Part shown: piece after piece, positions 62,453 to 64,000 of the stretch | Layout: each line of letters begins with the position of its first letter | Numbering within the stretch: the stretch's first letter is position 1 | Source: Stenotrophomonas sp. MMGLT7 | Lineage (GTDB): Bacteria; Pseudomonadota; Gammaproteobacteria; Xanthomonadales; Xanthomonadaceae | NCBI RefSeq assembly: GCF_021168555.1 | Contig: NZ_JAJOZS010000001.1 | Location: 372,001-436,000 of the forward strand | Direction: 5' to 3' | Length of the DNA stretch: 64,000 bases | Notes under the pieces: model-generated | Told to the model about the DNA's origin: nothing | Databases searched by the model: none | What the model saw: only the letters and a program-made list of their open reading frames with translations | Translations under genes and position numbers: made by a program

Positions 62453-62546
62453 GGGATTCGGGATTGGGGATTCGATAAGGCCGATTCGCGCCAGGATCAG
62501 GTCCCCGGGTCGGGATCGCCTTGACGAATCCCCAATCCCGAATCCC
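62453..62546. repeat. 22-bp inverted repeat between pheS and pheT
   Basis: GGGATTCGGGATTGGGGATTCG (62453-62474) is exactly complementary to 62525-62546, with 50 bases between. The same GGGATTCGGGATT style is common in xanthomonad intergenic repeats. In the mRNA it would fold into a long stem between the two cistrons. Confidence 0.8.
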
Positions 62547-62558
62547 CGATCCCACGGC

Positions 62559-63557
<999 letters not shown>

Positions 63558-63614
63558 TCAGCCCCATTGTGGCGGTCCGGTGTCGCCGCATACCGGTGCC
63601 TGAAACCGCCACCG

Positions 63615-63649
63615 CAAAAAACAAAGGGGAAGGACTCGCGCCCTTCCCC
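63615..63649 (-). terminator. Terminator/attenuator candidate before pheS
   Basis: On the minus strand GGGGAAGG-GCGCGAGT-CCTTCCCC (63649-63626) is followed by TTTGTTTTTTG. It lies between rplT and pheS, where pheST attenuation is known in enteric bacteria. A short frame MQGKGASPSPLFF runs through it and contains two adjacent Phe codons. Confidence 0.7.
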
Positions 63650-63683
63650 TGCATGTCTGCAACCTCTCTGCTTTTCTTCAACA

Positions 63684-63705
63684 GCCCGCACATGGATGTG
63701 CGGGC
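63684..63705 (-). other. 10-bp hairpin downstream of rplT
   Basis: GCCCGCACAT-GG-ATGTGCGGGC is a perfect stem without a T run. It is probably an mRNA-stabilising or anti-terminator structure of the rplT-pheS leader. Confidence 0.6.
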
Positions 63706-63724
63706 CGCTGCAGAGGGACCTGCA

Positions 63725-64000
63725 TTATGCCGCCAGCGCGCCCTTCGCCTTCTCGGCCAGCGCGGCAAAACCCGCCGCGTCGTGCACGGCGATGTCGGCC
63801 AGCACCTTGCGGTCCAGGGTGATGCCGGCCTTGAGCAGGCCGTTCATGAAACGGCTGTAGCTCAGGCCGTTGATGCGGGCAGCCGCATTGATGCGGGTGA
63901 TCCACAGCGAACGGAAATTGCGCTTCTTCTGCTTGCGGCCGATGTAGGCGTACTGCTGCGCCTTGATGACCGCCTGCTTGGCGACGCGGAAGACCTTGCG
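63725..64000 (-). CDS. rplT: 50S ribosomal protein L20, 5' part outside the window
   Basis: The last 91 residues are present, from [20 protein letters not shown] to the end [11 protein letters not shown]20 signatures include [20 protein letters not shown] and [13 protein letters not shown]. About 27 N-terminal residues lie beyond 64000 by comparison with E. coli (118). It is an early assembly protein of the large subunit and is expected downstream of infC-rpmI. Confidence 0.97.
   Translation of the reverse strand, partial: RKVFRVAKQAVIKAQQYAYIGRKQKKRNFRSLWITRINAAARINGLSYSRFMNGLLKAGITLDRKVLADIAVHDAAGFAALAEKAKGALAA

Overview
The window is high-GC DNA that reads as a chromosome segment of a Lysobacteraceae (Xanthomonadaceae) gammaproteobacterium, close to Pseudoxanthomonas, Stenotrophomonas or Xanthomonas. 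The reasons are the rplT-pheS-pheT-ihfA-MerR-tRNA-Pro block, the STN-type TonB receptor next to an ECF sigma factor and FecR, and many GTAG-type palindromic intergenic repeats. Genus assignment is inference, because no rRNA gene is present.

Layout. 1-6914: a lower-GC, transferred-looking defence operon on the minus strand (HTH protein, MmeI-like DNA methyltransferase, HEPN-motif protein, DEAD/DEAH helicase, edge-truncated gene probably of the GIY-YIG nuclease type), with coupled start and stop codons. 7273-8534: a tiny orphan flagellar-rod-like protein and a LysE-type exporter. 8653-24525 (minus), with a divergent PAS-AraC regulator at 24772: a long peptide-to-hydroxyproline catabolic locus. 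It holds a DPP-IV-like S9 peptidase, an APC permease, two DUF885 hydrolases, an M24 Xaa-Pro peptidase, alpha-ketoglutarate semialdehyde dehydrogenase, a pyrroline-hydroxycarboxylate deaminase, a three-gene D-hydroxyproline dehydrogenase and 4-hydroxyproline epimerase. Together these would release hydroxyproline from peptides and turn it into 2-oxoglutarate. 25864-30201: housekeeping genes (ftsY, mutY, yggX) and small envelope proteins.

30509-40330: a 9.8-kb integrated element in the 3' end of tRNA-Phe, bounded by 49-bp direct repeats with one mismatch. All its genes are on the minus strand: tyrosine integrase, a chain of small overlapping unknown genes, an AlpA/MerR-like HTH protein, a RepA-like ATPase with an iteron-like array at its 3' end, a zinc-finger protein, an HK97-type major capsid protein and a tape-measure protein. 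No portal, terminase, protease or lysis gene is visible. It is either a phage satellite or a strongly reduced prophage, and it is the strongest candidate for an undescribed system here, together with the defence operon.

40522-49809: isochorismatase-like and DUF3606 genes, then a nutrient-uptake locus (TonB receptor, ECF sigma, FecR, amidohydrolase, M20-type amidohydrolase). 50033-56207: TauE/SafE permease, LEA14-like lipoprotein, acyl-CoA dehydrogenase, HNH endonuclease and dxs. 56208-64000: a repeat-rich spacer, a DUF985 cupin, an HSL-type hydrolase, tRNA-Pro(GGG) and the MerR/ihfA/pheT/pheS/rplT block.
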